Made by a program: the position numbers and the translations under genes
Part shown: in pieces, positions 1 through 9,031 of the stretch
How the letters are laid out: each line of letters starts with the position of its first letter
How positions within the stretch are numbered: the first letter of the stretch is position 1
Notes under the pieces: model-generated
Databases searched by the model: none
The model's input: only the letters and a program-made list of their open reading frames with translations
Told to the model about the DNA's origin: nothing
Source of the DNA: Pseudomonas fluorescens
GTDB taxonomy: Bacteria > Pseudomonadota > Gammaproteobacteria > Pseudomonadales > Pseudomonadaceae
Assembly (NCBI RefSeq): GCF_004683905.1
Contig: NZ_CP038438.1
Location: forward strand, 5,580,001-5,644,000
Direction of reading: 5' to 3'
DNA length: 64,000 nt

Positions 1-1421
1 TCGGCCAGCGAATCTCCGAGGCCGTAAACGCCGTTGATGCCGCCGACGCACACACGCTTCTGCGGTGCTTCGCCCGGTACGAAACCGAGGATGTCTTCAC
101 GCCAGATCGGCTTGCCACCGAGGTGCGAAGCCAAGTGCACAACCGGGCTGTAACCGCCGGAACTGGCGATCACGTCGCAGTCGAGCCATTCACCCGGGCT
201 GGTCACGGTGTGCGCTTTGACGTCAATCGCGGCGATGCGGGCAGCGGTGACGCGCTTGCTGCCACGGGCCTCGATCACGGCGCTGCCGGTGAGGATGCGA
301 ATGCCTTTGGCGCGGGCTTCTTCCACCAGCGCACCCCGCGGATTGCTCCGCGCATCGGCGATGGCCACCACTTGCAGGCTGGCGTCGAGCCAGTCCAGCG
401 CCACGCGGTAGGCGTGATCGTTGTTGGTGCTCAGCACCAGCTTCTTGCCCGGTGCCACGCCGTAACGGCGCACGTAAGTCGAGACCGCACCGGCAAGCAT
501 GTTGCCCGGCACGTCGTTGTTGCCGTAGACCAGCGGACGCTCGTGGGCGCCGGTCGCCAGCACTACACGCTTGGCGCGGACACGGTGGATGCGCTGACGC
601 ACCTGACCGATCGGCGCACGGTCACCGAGGTGATCGGTGAGGCGTTCGTGGATGGTCAGGAAGTTGTGGTCGTGGTAGCCGTTGACCGTGGCGCGCGGCA
701 ACAGCAGCACGTCCGGGGTGTTTTTCAATTCAGCGATAACGCTGGCCACCCACTCGATCGCCGGTTTGCCATCGAGGCTTTCGCGGGAATCGAGCAGACT
801 GCCGCCGAACTCTTCCTGCTCATCGGCGAGGATCACCCGCGCACCGCTGCGCGCAGCCGCCAGGGCCGCGGCGAGACCGGCAGGGCCGGCGCCGACGATC
901 AGCACGTCGCAGTGCTGGTTCATGTAGTCGTAGGTGTCCGGATCGACTTCGGTCGGCGAACGGCCCAGACCGGCAGCCTTGCGAATGTACTTCTCGTAGG
1001 TCATCCAGAACGATTGCGGGTACATGAAGGTTTTGTAATAGAAACCCGGCGGCATCAGCTTGCCGCCGACCTTGCCGAGAATCCCCATCATGTCGTTGTT
1101 GACGCTCGGCCAGCCGTTGGTGCTGGTGGCGACCAGGCCTTGGTACAGCGCCTGTTGCGTGGCGCGCACGTTGGGAATCTGCGTGGCTTCGGTGGCCCCG
1201 ATCTGCAGCACGGCGTTCGGCTCTTCGGCACCGGCGGCGAAGATCCCGCGTGGACGCGAATACTTGAAGCTGCGGCCGATGATGTCGACGCCGTTGGCGA
1301 TCAGTGCCGAGGCCAGCGAGTCGCCCTCGAAGCCTTTGTAGCTCTGACCGTTGAAGGTGAAGCTCAGCACTTTGTTGCGGTCGATCCGTCCACCGTTGGA
1401 CAGGCGATTGGTCTGGCTCAT
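1..1421 (-). CDS. soxA: Sarcosine oxidase alpha subunit, N-terminal part (truncated by window edge)
   Basis: This is the large subunit of heterotetrameric sarcosine oxidase, which oxidises sarcosine to glycine and passes the methyl group to tetrahydrofolate. About 473 N-terminal residues are visible, roughly half of the family length, and the rest lies to the left of the window. The start MSQTNRLSNGGRID matches family N-termini. A 2Fe-2S/NAD-oxidoreductase-like N-terminal region is followed by a dinucleotide-binding motif (VLIVGAGPAGLAAA) around residue 170. The start codon overlaps the soxD stop in an ATGA junction, so the two are translationally coupled. It is the fourth visible gene of glyA-soxB-soxD-soxA, and soxG is expected to follow outside the window. 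Induction by GbdR with betaine or dimethylglycine is known for the orthologous operon. Confidence 0.96.
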   Translation of the reverse strand, partial: MSQTNRLSNGGRIDRNKVLSFTFNGQSYKGFEGDSLASALIANGVDIIGRSFKYSRPRGIFAAGAEEPNAVLQIGATEATQIPNVRATQQALYQGLVATSTNGWPSVNNDMMGILGKVGGKLMPPGFYYKTFMYPQSFWMTYEKYIRKAAGLGRSPTEVDPDTYDYMNQHCDVLIVGAGPAGLAAALAAARSGARVILADEQEEFGGSLLDSRESLDGKPAIEWVASVIAELKNTPDVLLLPRATVNGYHDHNFLTIHERLTDHLGDRAPIGQVRQRIHRVRAKRVVLATGAHERPLVYGNNDVPGNMLAGAVSTYVRRYGVAPGKKLVLSTNNDHAYRVALDWLDASLQVVAIADARSNPRGALVEEARAKGIRILTGSAVIEARGSKRVTAARIAAIDVKAHTVTSPGEWLDCDVIASSGGYSPVVHLASHLGGKPIWREDILGFVPGEAPQKRVCVGGINGVYGLGDSLA

Positions 1422-1747
1422 ACCTTCTCTCCCAGCGCCGTCGTGGCTGTTTTCGCCGAATCAGCCTTGTCGGTGAATTGCGGCTTGGTGCCGATCTTGT
1501 AGGTTTCGAGAATCTCGTAGGTCACGGTGTCGCGGGTGACGTTGAAGTACTGGCGGCAACCGGCGACGTGATCCCACAGCTCGTGGTGCAGACCACGCGG
1601 GTTGTCGCGGAAGAACATGTAGTCGCCCCACTCTTCATCGGTGCAGGCGTTCGGATCCAGCGGACGCGGAATGTGCGCCTGACCGGATGCATGGAATTCC
1701 TCTTCGGAGCGCAGTTCGCCGCAGTGAGGACAGAAGATATGCAACAT
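1418..1747 (-). CDS. soxD: Sarcosine oxidase delta subunit
   Basis: This 109-residue small subunit of heterotetrameric sarcosine oxidase has the zinc-ribbon-like N-terminus of the SoxD family: CPHCGELRSEEEF near residues 6-18, then WGDYMFFRDNPRG and HELWDHVAGCRQYF with a further conserved Cys and His. Length is normal for the family. It lies between soxB (14-base gap) and soxA (4-base ATGA overlap) in the sarcosine oxidase operon. The subunit is structural and binds zinc, and it has no catalytic role of its own. Confidence 0.96.
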   Translation of the reverse strand: MLHIFCPHCGELRSEEEFHASGQAHIPRPLDPNACTDEEWGDYMFFRDNPRGLHHELWDHVAGCRQYFNVTRDTVTYEILETYKIGTKPQFTDKADSAKTATTALGEKV

Positions 1748-1761
1748 GGGGATTTCTCCTG

Positions 1762-3012
1762 TTAGTGGGCGACGGCAGCAGCGCCGTGTTCGTCGATGAG
1801 GGCGCCGTTGTGGAAACGGTCGATGGAAAACGGTGCAGCCAACGGGTGCATTTCACCCTTGGCGAGGCTGGCGGCAAACACGTTGCCCGAGCCAGGAGTG
1901 GCCTTGAAGCCACCGGTGCCCCAACCGCAGTTGAAGAACATGTTCGGTACCGGGGTTTTCGAAATGATCGGGCAAGCGTCCGGGGTGGTGTCGACGATGC
2001 CGCCCCACTGGCGGTTCATGCGCACCCGCGACAGCACCGGGAACATCTCGACGATCGCCTGGATGGTGTGCTCGATCACCGGGTACGAACCGCGCTGGCC
2101 GTAACCGTTGTAACCGTCGATACCGGCGCCGATCACCAGGTCGCCCTTGTCGGACTGGCTGATGTAACCGTGCACGGCGTTGGACATGATCACGCTGTCG
2201 ATAATCGGTTTGATCGGCTCGGACACCAGCGCTTGCAGCGGGTGGGATTCAATCGGCAGACGGAAACCGGCGAGCTTGGCCATGTGCCCGGAGTTACCGG
2301 CGGTGACCACACCGACACGCTTGGCGCCGATGAAACCCTTGTTGGTTTCGACGCCGATGCACACACCGTTTTCCTTGCGGAAACCGATCACTTCGGTCTG
2401 CTGGATCAGATCCACGCCCAAGGCGTCGGCGGCACGGGCAAAACCCCAGGCCACGGCGTCGTGACGAGCGACGCCACCACGACGCTGAACGGTCGCGCCC
2501 ATCACCGGGTAGCGGGTGTTTTTCGAGCAGTCGAGGTATGGAATCTCGTCGGCCACTTGCTTGGCATTGAGCAGTTCGCCATCGACGCCGTTGAGGCGGT
2601 TGGCGCTGACCCGACGCTCGGAATCACGGATGTCCTGCAGGGTGTGGCAAAGGTTGTAGACACCGCGCTGGGAGAACATCACGTTGTAGTTGAGATCCTG
2701 CGACAGACCTTCCCACAATTTCATCGCGTGTTCGTACAGGTGCGCCGACTCGTCCCACAGGTAGTTGGAGCGCACGATGGTGGTGTTGCGCGCGGTGTTA
2801 CCGCCGCCCAGCCAGCCCTTCTCGACCACAGCGACGTTGGTGATGCCGTGCTCTTTTGCCAGGTAGTAGGCGGTCGCCAGACCGTGCCCGCCACCGCCGA
2901 CGATGACTACGTCGTAGACCTTCTTCGGCGTCGGCGTGCGCCACATGCGCTGCCAGTTCTCGTGGTGGCTGAGGGAGTGTTTGAAGAGGCCGAAGCCCGA
3001 ATAGCGTTGCAT
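1762..3012 (-). CDS. soxB: Sarcosine oxidase beta subunit
   Basis: This 416-residue FAD/FMN subunit carries the sarcosine-oxidising site. The start MQRYSGFGLFKHSL is the family start. An in-frame ATG six bases upstream (3018) exists, but the GGAG ribosome site is then only three bases away, whereas it is nine bases from 3012. The FAD fold motif VIVGGGGHGLATAYYLA lies near residues 38-54, and the C-terminal WGGIVDTTPDACPII and GWGTGGFKATP are typical of the D-amino-acid-oxidase/SoxB superfamily. It follows glyA by about 20 bases and precedes soxD. Enzymatic methyl transfer gives 5,10-methylene-THF, which the adjacent GlyA can use at once. Confidence 0.97.
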   Translation of the reverse strand: MQRYSGFGLFKHSLSHHENWQRMWRTPTPKKVYDVVIVGGGGHGLATAYYLAKEHGITNVAVVEKGWLGGGNTARNTTIVRSNYLWDESAHLYEHAMKLWEGLSQDLNYNVMFSQRGVYNLCHTLQDIRDSERRVSANRLNGVDGELLNAKQVADEIPYLDCSKNTRYPVMGATVQRRGGVARHDAVAWGFARAADALGVDLIQQTEVIGFRKENGVCIGVETNKGFIGAKRVGVVTAGNSGHMAKLAGFRLPIESHPLQALVSEPIKPIIDSVIMSNAVHGYISQSDKGDLVIGAGIDGYNGYGQRGSYPVIEHTIQAIVEMFPVLSRVRMNRQWGGIVDTTPDACPIISKTPVPNMFFNCGWGTGGFKATPGSGNVFAASLAKGEMHPLAAPFSIDRFHNGALIDEHGAAAVAH

Positions 3013-3032
3013 AGTCATTTACTCCAAACCGC

Positions 3033-4286
3033 TCAGCGATAAACCGGGTAGTCGGCGCACAGTGCCGCGACGTTCTTGGCCACATTCGCTTCAACGTCGG
3101 CGTCACCGAGGTTGTCGAGGATGTCGCAGATCCAGCCGGCCAGCACTTCGCACTGGGCGACCTTGAAGCCGCGGGTGGTGACGGCCGGGGTGCCGATACG
3201 CAGGCCCGAGGTCACGAACGGCGACTGCGGGTCGTTCGGCACGGCGTTCTTGTTGACGGTGATGTGCGCACGGCCGAGGGCAGCGTCAGCATCTTTGCCG
3301 GTCAGGCCCTGACGGATCAGGCTGACCAGGAACAGGTGGTTGTCGGTACCGCCGGACACTACATCGTAGCCACGTTTGATAAACACGCTGGCCATCGCCT
3401 TGGCGTTGTCGATCACTTGCTGCTGATAGGCCTTGAAGCCTGGCTCCAGCGCTTCCTTGAAGCACACCGCTTTACCGGCGATGACGTGCATCAACGGGCC
3501 GCCCTGGGCCCCGGGGAATACCGCGGCGTTGAGCTTCTTCTCGATCTCTTCGTTGGACTTGGCCAGGATCAGCCCGCCACGCGGACCGCGCAGGGTTTTG
3601 TGGGTAGTGGTGGTGACCACGTCGGCGTACGGCAGCGGGTTCGGGTACAGGCCAGCAGCGACCAGACCGGCAACGTGGGCCATGTCGACGAACAGCAGCG
3701 CACCGACCTTGTCGGCGATCTGGCGGAAGCGCGGGAAGTCCAGGGTCTTGGAGTAGGCGGAGAACCCGGCAACGATCATCTTCGGCTTGCACTCGACGGC
3801 CAGACGCTCGACTTCGTCGTAATCGATCAGCCCGGTGTCGGTGTTGATCCCGTACTGCACCGCGTTGTACAGCTTGCCCGAGGACGACACTTTCGCACCG
3901 TGGGTCAGGTGGCCGCCGTGGGCCAAGCTCATGCCGAGGATGGTGTCGCCCGGCTGGATCAGCGCCAGGTACACGGCGCTGTTGGCCGAAGAACCGGAGT
4001 GCGGCTGGACGTTGGCGTAACCGGCGCCGAACAGTTGCTTGGCACGTTCGATGGCCAGCGCTTCGACTTTATCCACATGCTCGCAGCCGCCGTAGTAGCG
4101 CTTGCCCGGATAACCTTCGGCGTATTTGTTGGTCAGGCCACTGCCCTGCGCTTGCATGACGCGTTTGCTGGTGTAGTTCTCCGACGCGATCAGCTCGATG
4201 TGATCTTCCTGACGTTGCTCCTCGGCATTCATCGCCGCCAGCAGTGCATCGTCGTAACCCTGGATCTGGTCTTGCTTGCTGAACAT
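3033..4286 (-). CDS. glyA: Serine hydroxymethyltransferase
   Basis: This PLP enzyme (417 residues) interconverts glycine plus 5,10-methylene-THF and serine plus THF. Its start was placed at MFSKQDQIQGYD (4286), where a GGGAGAG ribosome site sits upstream; a longer open frame to 4340 is not family-like. The PLP lysine motif TTTTHKTLRGPRGG is intact, and the N-terminal IELIASENYTSK is canonical. As first gene of the glyA-soxBDA operon it uses both products of sarcosine oxidase (glycine and the C1-folate) to make serine for SdaB. Pseudomonads normally hold further glyA copies, so this is the catabolic paralogue. Confidence 0.96.
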   Translation of the reverse strand: MFSKQDQIQGYDDALLAAMNAEEQRQEDHIELIASENYTSKRVMQAQGSGLTNKYAEGYPGKRYYGGCEHVDKVEALAIERAKQLFGAGYANVQPHSGSSANSAVYLALIQPGDTILGMSLAHGGHLTHGAKVSSSGKLYNAVQYGINTDTGLIDYDEVERLAVECKPKMIVAGFSAYSKTLDFPRFRQIADKVGALLFVDMAHVAGLVAAGLYPNPLPYADVVTTTTHKTLRGPRGGLILAKSNEEIEKKLNAAVFPGAQGGPLMHVIAGKAVCFKEALEPGFKAYQQQVIDNAKAMASVFIKRGYDVVSGGTDNHLFLVSLIRQGLTGKDADAALGRAHITVNKNAVPNDPQSPFVTSGLRIGTPAVTTRGFKVAQCEVLAGWICDILDNLGDADVEANVAKNVAALCADYPVYR

Positions 4287-4477
4287 CGCGTCTCTCCCAG
4301 CGGCATCTGTGCGCCATTCGTCTCGGTAAGGCACTGGCAATCAAGGCAGTGCCCTTTGATGCCGATGGTATGACCGGCGCAGACAGCTCAAATGCCTGCG
4401 GACGCCACGCAAAGGTGCGTTTACGACATGGCCTGAAATGGTTGGTCGGACACATCATCCAAAACTGCGGAGATCCC

Positions 4478-4570
4478 CTGTGGGAGCGGGCTTGCTCGCG
4501 AAGAGGTCGTGTCAGTCGACATCAATACCGCCTGACACACCGCTTTCGCGAGCAAGCCCGCTCCCACAGG
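4478..4570. repeat. REPIN-type inverted repeat (GTGGGAGCGGGCTTGC class)
   Basis: Two near-identical arms, CTGTGGGAGCGGGCTTGCTC and its reverse complement, flank a spacer of about 40 bases. This is the common Pseudomonas REP doublet form. It ends two bases from the traX-like stop codon. Confidence 0.9.
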
Positions 4571-4572
4571 GG

Positions 4573-5283
4573 TCAGGTGTATGCCGTGCGGATGGCGAGC
4601 AACAGGAGGAAATGCAGGGGGTAGAGTGCGTACGCCCAGCGGCGCATGGGCAGGGGATGGGTAGACCCGAAGTGTCGCAACAGGAACATGCCGAGCAATG
4701 GCGCACCCAGACACGCCGCGATGCCGATTACCGCGACGACGTTACCGAATACGGCAGCCTCATACAGCACCCGCCACTGATTCCCCGCCAGACACACCAG
4801 CCCCGGCAGCAGGCCGAAATACCCGGGGCGACGGATCACCCACAGCAGCGCCAGCGGCAGCAACACGCCAAACACGCCGAACATCAGCCATTGCGACAAC
4901 AGCGCCGCCAGCAGCAAGGCACCGACGCCCAACAGTCGTGACAGCAGCGTCCGGTCCTGCCAGCCCCGCGCCACCAGCAACCCCAGCGCTAGGGTGGGCA
5001 TCACGTTCAAGGTGTCGGGATCAGGAATGTACAAGCGGTAGGGAATTTCGCTGAGCGCACTGAACAGCAGCAACCAGCCCAGATAGCGCCACTCGGTCTT
5101 CTGCGCACCGGCCCTGGCAAGATTCGCCGCCATCGCCAGGCAGAACCACGGGAACGCCAGACGTCCCGGCACATACAGCCAATCGGCGCTGATCCCGACA
5201 TATCGCAGGTGATCGAGCAGCATGCTCAGCAGCGCCAGCCACTTGAGCAGATCCAGCGCGCCGTCGCGTTTAGTCACGTGCAT
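4573..5283 (-). CDS. TraX-family integral membrane protein
   Basis: This 236-residue, very hydrophobic protein has about seven or eight predicted membrane segments and the TraX-family N-terminus GALDLLKWLALLSMLLDHLRY. The start was set at MHVTKRDGALDLLKW (5283); an open frame to 5373 would add an unlikely hydrophilic leader and run into the promoter region of the divergent threonine aldolase gene. TraX was named for N-acetylation of F-pilin, but chromosomal members are widespread and their substrate is unknown. No conjugation genes are nearby, so a link to pili is not implied. Confidence 0.85.
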   Translation of the reverse strand: MHVTKRDGALDLLKWLALLSMLLDHLRYVGISADWLYVPGRLAFPWFCLAMAANLARAGAQKTEWRYLGWLLLFSALSEIPYRLYIPDPDTLNVMPTLALGLLVARGWQDRTLLSRLLGVGALLLAALLSQWLMFGVFGVLLPLALLWVIRRPGYFGLLPGLVCLAGNQWRVLYEAAVFGNVVAVIGIAACLGAPLLGMFLLRHFGSTHPLPMRRWAYALYPLHFLLLLAIRTAYT

Positions 5284-5409
5284 AATCGGGTAACAAACTG
5301 GTAATTTTCTGACAGCGACATCCCGTGTGCTCCCCGGAAGATCTTCGGTAAAGTGCGCATCCTCATTGACCACGAGCCTTCACAAGAGTCTCGACCACGG
5401 AAGCCGGCC

Positions 5410-6450
5410 ATGACCGACAAGAGCCAACAATTCGCCAGCGACAACTACTCCGGTATCTGCCCTGAAGCCTGGGCCGCCATGGAACAGGCCAACCACGGCC
5501 ACCAGCGCGCTTATGGCGACGATGAATGGACCGCACGTGCGGCCGACCATTTCCGCAAGCTGTTCGAAACCGACTGCGAAGTGTTTTTCGCCTTCAACGG
5601 CACCGCCGCCAACTCGCTGGCGCTGTCGTCGCTGTGCCAGAGTTACCACAGCGTGATCTGCTCGGAAACCGCCCACGTCGAAACCGACGAATGCGGCGCC
5701 CCGGAATTTTTCTCCAACGGCTCGAAACTGCTGATCGCCGGCACCGAAAACGGCAAGATCACCCCGCAGTCGATCCGTGAAGTCGCGCTCAAGCGCCAGG
5801 ACATCCACTACCCGAAACCGCGCGTCGTGACCCTGACTCAGGCCACTGAAGTCGGCAGCGTCTACACCCCGGAAGAAGTCCGCGCCATCAGCGCCACCTG
5901 CAAGGAGCTGGGCCTGCACCTGCACATGGACGGCGCACGTTTCTCCAACGCCTGCGCGTTCCTTGGCTGCTCGCCGGCCGACCTGACCTGGAAGGCTGGC
6001 GTCGATGTGCTGTGCTTCGGCGGTACGAAAAACGGCATGGCAGTGGGTGAAGCGATCCTGTTCTTCAACCACAAACTGGCCGAAGACTTCGATTACCGCT
6101 GCAAGCAGGCCGGGCAACTGGCGTCGAAAATGCGCTTCCTTTCGGCACCGTGGGTCGGCATCCTCGAAAACGACGCCTGGCTCAAATACGCCCGCCACGC
6201 CAACCACTGCGCGCAACTGCTGGCCGAGCTGGTCAGCGACATTCCGGGCGTGGAACTGATGTTCCCGGTGCAGGCCAACGGCGTATTCCTGCAACTCTCG
6301 GAACCGGCCATCGCCGCGCTGACCGCGAAAAACTGGCGCTTCTACACCTTCATCGGCAAGGGCGGCGCACGTTTCATGTGCTCGTGGGACACCGAAGAAG
6401 AACGCGTACGCGAACTGGCCCGCGACATCCGCGAAGTGATGTCCGCCTGA
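5410..6450 (+). CDS. ltaE: Low-specificity L-threonine aldolase
   Basis: This PLP enzyme (346 residues) cleaves L-threonine or L-allo-threonine to glycine and acetaldehyde. The start at MTDKSQQFASDNYSG matches the family; the open frame extends further upstream without a ribosome site. Motifs seen are FNGTAANSLAL (PLP phosphate region, about 62-72), HMDGARFSNA (Asp binding the PLP ring nitrogen, about 172-181) and CFGGTKNGMAVGE with Lys207 as the probable Schiff-base residue. It is placed beside glyA-sox, so its glycine product feeds the same pool, but it is a separate transcription unit on the opposite strand. Confidence 0.92.
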   Translation: MTDKSQQFASDNYSGICPEAWAAMEQANHGHQRAYGDDEWTARAADHFRKLFETDCEVFFAFNGTAANSLALSSLCQSYHSVICSETAHVETDECGAPEFFSNGSKLLIAGTENGKITPQSIREVALKRQDIHYPKPRVVTLTQATEVGSVYTPEEVRAISATCKELGLHLHMDGARFSNACAFLGCSPADLTWKAGVDVLCFGGTKNGMAVGEAILFFNHKLAEDFDYRCKQAGQLASKMRFLSAPWVGILENDAWLKYARHANHCAQLLAELVSDIPGVELMFPVQANGVFLQLSEPAIAALTAKNWRFYTFIGKGGARFMCSWDTEEERVRELARDIREVMSA

Positions 6451-6453
6451 TTC

Positions 6454-6543
6454 CCCTGTAGGAGCTGCCGCAGGCTGCGATCTTTTGATTTTGATCTTAA
6501 AAACAAGATCAAAAGATCGCGGCCTGCGGCAGCTCCTACAGGG
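6454..6543. repeat. REPIN-type inverted repeat (TAGGAGCTGCCG class)
   Basis: Arms CCTGTAGGAGCTGCCGCAGG and its complement pair into a long hairpin with GATCTTTTGAT extensions on both sides of a short loop. It directly follows the ltaE stop and could also act as a transcription barrier. Confidence 0.88.
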
Positions 6544-6614
6544 ATGGCGATGACTCTTGGTCTACATTGTCTGTCGAGCCCTCCGCTCACATAACAAGAA
6601 GCAGGAGCATCGGC

Positions 6615-7439
6615 ATGTCGCTACAAGGCAAAACTCTGTTCATCACCGGCGCCAGCCGTGGCATCGGCCGTGAGATTGCACTGCGGGCCGCGAAGGACGG
6701 GGCCAATATCGCGATTGCGGCCAAAAGCGCCGAAGCCCATCCCAAACTGCCCGGCACCATCCACAGCGTAGCCAAGGAAGTCGAAGCCGCTGGCGGCAAG
6801 GCATTGGCCCTGCAAGTCGATGTGCGTGATGAAGACGCGGTGCGCAATGCGCTGGCCCAGGCCAACGAGCATTTCGGCGGCATCGATGCGCTGGTCAATA
6901 ACGCCGGGGCGATCAAGTTGACTGGCGTGCAGCACATCGAACTCAAGCGTTTCGACCTGATGCACCAGATCAACACCCGCGCGGTACTGCTGTGCAGCCA
7001 GGCCGCCCTGCCCTATCTGAAGAAATCCGCCGGACACATTCTCAACTTGTCGCCACCGCTGAACATGGCGAACAAGTGGTTTGCCCAGTTCAGCCCCTAC
7101 ACCGTGACCAAATACGGCATGAGCATGCTGACGATCGGGATGAGCGAGGAGTTCGCCAGTTACGGCATCAGCGTCAATTCATTGTGGCCACAGACCATGA
7201 TTGCCACCGCCGCCATCGAATTTCAGCTGGGCAACCGCGAGTCGTTCAAGCATGCGCGCACGCCGGCGATCATGGCGGATGCAGCGCATGTGATCCTGGG
7301 AAGCAGCGCACGACAGATCACTGGACGACTGCTTATCGACGAAGAAATTTTGCGTGAGCACGGCGTGACTGAGTTCAAGCATTACCGGTTCGAACCGGGG
7401 AGTGATGCGGCGTTGATGACGGATTTGTTTATCGACTGA
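6615..7439 (+). CDS. SDR-family oxidoreductase (HSDL2-like)
   Basis: This 274-residue short-chain dehydrogenase starts at MSLQGKTLFITG (6615) behind an AGCAGGAG ribosome site. The cofactor motif TGASRGIG lies near residues 11-18, NNAGA near 95-99, and the active site is SPPLNM plus YTVTK (Tyr-x3-Lys). The SPPLNM...WF...YTVTKYGMS pattern is that of the HSDL2-like branch (sterol carrier-type hydroxysteroid dehydrogenase-like, also seen in terpenoid and fatty-acid catabolism), but the C-terminal SCP2 domain of eukaryotic HSDL2 is absent. The substrate is not known. It is probably transcribed alone. Confidence 0.88.
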   Translation: MSLQGKTLFITGASRGIGREIALRAAKDGANIAIAAKSAEAHPKLPGTIHSVAKEVEAAGGKALALQVDVRDEDAVRNALAQANEHFGGIDALVNNAGAIKLTGVQHIELKRFDLMHQINTRAVLLCSQAALPYLKKSAGHILNLSPPLNMANKWFAQFSPYTVTKYGMSMLTIGMSEEFASYGISVNSLWPQTMIATAAIEFQLGNRESFKHARTPAIMADAAHVILGSSARQITGRLLIDEEILREHGVTEFKHYRFEPGSDAALMTDLFID

Positions 7440-7442
7440 AAA

Positions 7443-7623
7443 GCCCCTCACCCTAACCCTCTCCCGGAGGGAGAGGGGACTGATTGGGGGATATTTGAGA
7501 ATTACCCCGACCTGAATCTGCTTTACCGAATCCATAATCGATAAGGTCTTTCAGGGTCGATGTATAGCGCCAGACACCTCGGTCGGCCCCCTCTCCCTCT
7601 GGGAGAGGGCTGGGGTGAGGGGC
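7443..7623. repeat. Pair of CTCACCC-type intergenic hairpins
   Basis: A copy of CCCTCACCCTAACCCTCTCC with a GGGAGAGGGG return arm (7443-7480) and an inverted copy (7583-7623) flank about 100 bases of unique sequence between the convergent SDR and gbcB genes. The same element recurs near 18.2, 25.1 and 30.3 kb. Confidence 0.8.
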
Positions 7624-7649
7624 AAGCCGTACGCAAAATTCGCCCCAGC

Positions 7650-8750
7650 TCAGAATTCGATTCTGACGTCGCCCTTCGGCACGCTGCAGCACGACAAGAT
7701 AAACCCTTCCGCCTCGTCGTCCTCGGTAATCCCGCCGTTGTGCTCCATCTCTACTTCGCCCCCAAGCTTCATCACCTTGCACGTGCCGCAGATCCCCATG
7801 CCGCAAGCTTTCGGGATCATCAGGCCAAGCTTGGCCGCCGCCGCGTGCACGGTTTCGCCCGGGGCCACGCGAATGCTTTTGCCGGACGCGGTGAATTCGA
7901 CCTGATGCAGATCCGCTGCATCGATTTCCGGAGCCTCGGCTGCCTGCTCGGCTTGCTCCACCGCATCGGCACGAGCTTCCGGTGGCGTGGCACCGAAGGA
8001 TTCCTCGTGATAACGCGACATGTCGTAACCGGCCACTTCCAGCAGGCGCTTGACCGCGTTCATGTACGGCGTCGGGCCGCAGCAGAACACTTCGCGCTCA
8101 AGGAAGTCCGGCACCATCAGTTCGAGCATCTTGTGATTGAGGTAGCCGCGATAACCGGCCCACGGCTCGCCCAGCCCGTGTTTCTCGCAGATCAGGTGCA
8201 GGCTGAAGTTGTCGATTCGCGACGCCATGTGTTCCAGCTCGCGGTGGTAAATGATGTCTTTCGGCGAGCGCGCGCTGTGGATAAAGGTCATGTCGACGTT
8301 GGCGTTGGTGTCGTAGAACCAGCGCGCCATCGACATGCACGGGGTGATCCCCACGCCCCCGCTGAGATACAGCACTTTCGGACTCGGGAAGTCGATGGCG
8401 TTGAACAGCCCGACCGGGCCGTGCACTGCCAGCTCCTGGCCTTCATGCAGGGTGTCGTGCAGCCAGTTGGAGACCTTGCCCCCCGGTACACGCTTGATGG
8501 TCACCGAGAAGCTGTACGGCACCGACGGCGAACTGGAAATGGTGTACGAGCGCATGATCGGCTGGCCGTCGATTTCCAGCTCCAGGGTCACGAACTGCCC
8601 GGGCTTGAAGAAGAACAGGATCGGCTGGTCGGCCATGAAACAGAAGGTGCGCACGTCCCAGGTTTCCTGGATGACTTTGACGCAACGGACGATGTGTCGG
8701 CCATTGGCCCAGGTCTGGGTGGTGACCGGATTCAGGAAGCTGTTGGACAT
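7650..8750 (-). CDS. gbcB: Glycine betaine demethylase, reductase component
   Basis: This 366-residue flavin/iron-sulphur reductase supplies electrons from NAD(P)H to the Rieske oxygenase GbcA. The start MSNSFLNPVTTQTW was chosen because a GGAG site lies six bases upstream. Domains in order are an FAD-binding barrel with MRSYTISSSP (Arg-x-Tyr-[ST] motif, about 82-91), an NAD-binding fold with YLSGGVGITPCMSM, and a C-terminal plant-type 2Fe-2S ferredoxin with Cys spacing CGMGICGTC followed by a later SCCS. It is transcribed divergently from gbcA, sharing a 281-base control region. Confidence 0.95.
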   Translation of the reverse strand: MSNSFLNPVTTQTWANGRHIVRCVKVIQETWDVRTFCFMADQPILFFFKPGQFVTLELEIDGQPIMRSYTISSSPSVPYSFSVTIKRVPGGKVSNWLHDTLHEGQELAVHGPVGLFNAIDFPSPKVLYLSGGVGITPCMSMARWFYDTNANVDMTFIHSARSPKDIIYHRELEHMASRIDNFSLHLICEKHGLGEPWAGYRGYLNHKMLELMVPDFLEREVFCCGPTPYMNAVKRLLEVAGYDMSRYHEESFGATPPEARADAVEQAEQAAEAPEIDAADLHQVEFTASGKSIRVAPGETVHAAAAKLGLMIPKACGMGICGTCKVMKLGGEVEMEHNGGITEDDEAEGFILSCCSVPKGDVRIEF

Positions 8751-8820
8751 GCTGTTCTCCACGGCCGACTGTCGGCCTTCATGTGGCGATTCTGCGTATA
8801 GCGTGAACCGTCCGTTTACC

Positions 8821-8852
8821 TATCCGCGACATCGGCATACTTATCGCGACCA
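8821..8852. promoter_or_regulatory. Candidate AraC-type operator between gbcB and gbcA
   Basis: TATCCGCGAC (8821-8830) and TTATCGCGAC (8841-8850) form a direct repeat with the GCGAC cores 20 bases apart, about two helical turns, the usual geometry for AraC-family sites. The same core spacing occurs upstream of caiX and of cbcX. gbcA/gbcB are known GbdR targets in P. aeruginosa; assignment of this exact site to GbdR is inference. Confidence 0.5.
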
Positions 8853-9031
8853 GCCCCCAACCGCCGGGGGTTGCGCGTCGGGAACAGATTGCACCATGTC
8901 GCCCATGGATAAGGTTCCGGGCAGCGTCGGCCCCACACTCGCCCCACACCAAGACGAATTCTTTACACCTTGCGTAGCAACCCTGATCAGCCACTTTCGC
9001 GGCCACGCAGATGGCCTTGAGGAATACATCG

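Noticed and set aside
123..1502. 459-codon open frame on the plus strand
   Set aside because: It is antisense to soxA, low-complexity in composition (rich in Val, Gly, His, Arg) and has no family features; a high-GC shadow frame.
4573..5283. TraX-like gene as evidence of a conjugative element
   Set aside because: Chromosomal TraX-family proteins are common and no relaxase, pilus or transfer gene is nearby.
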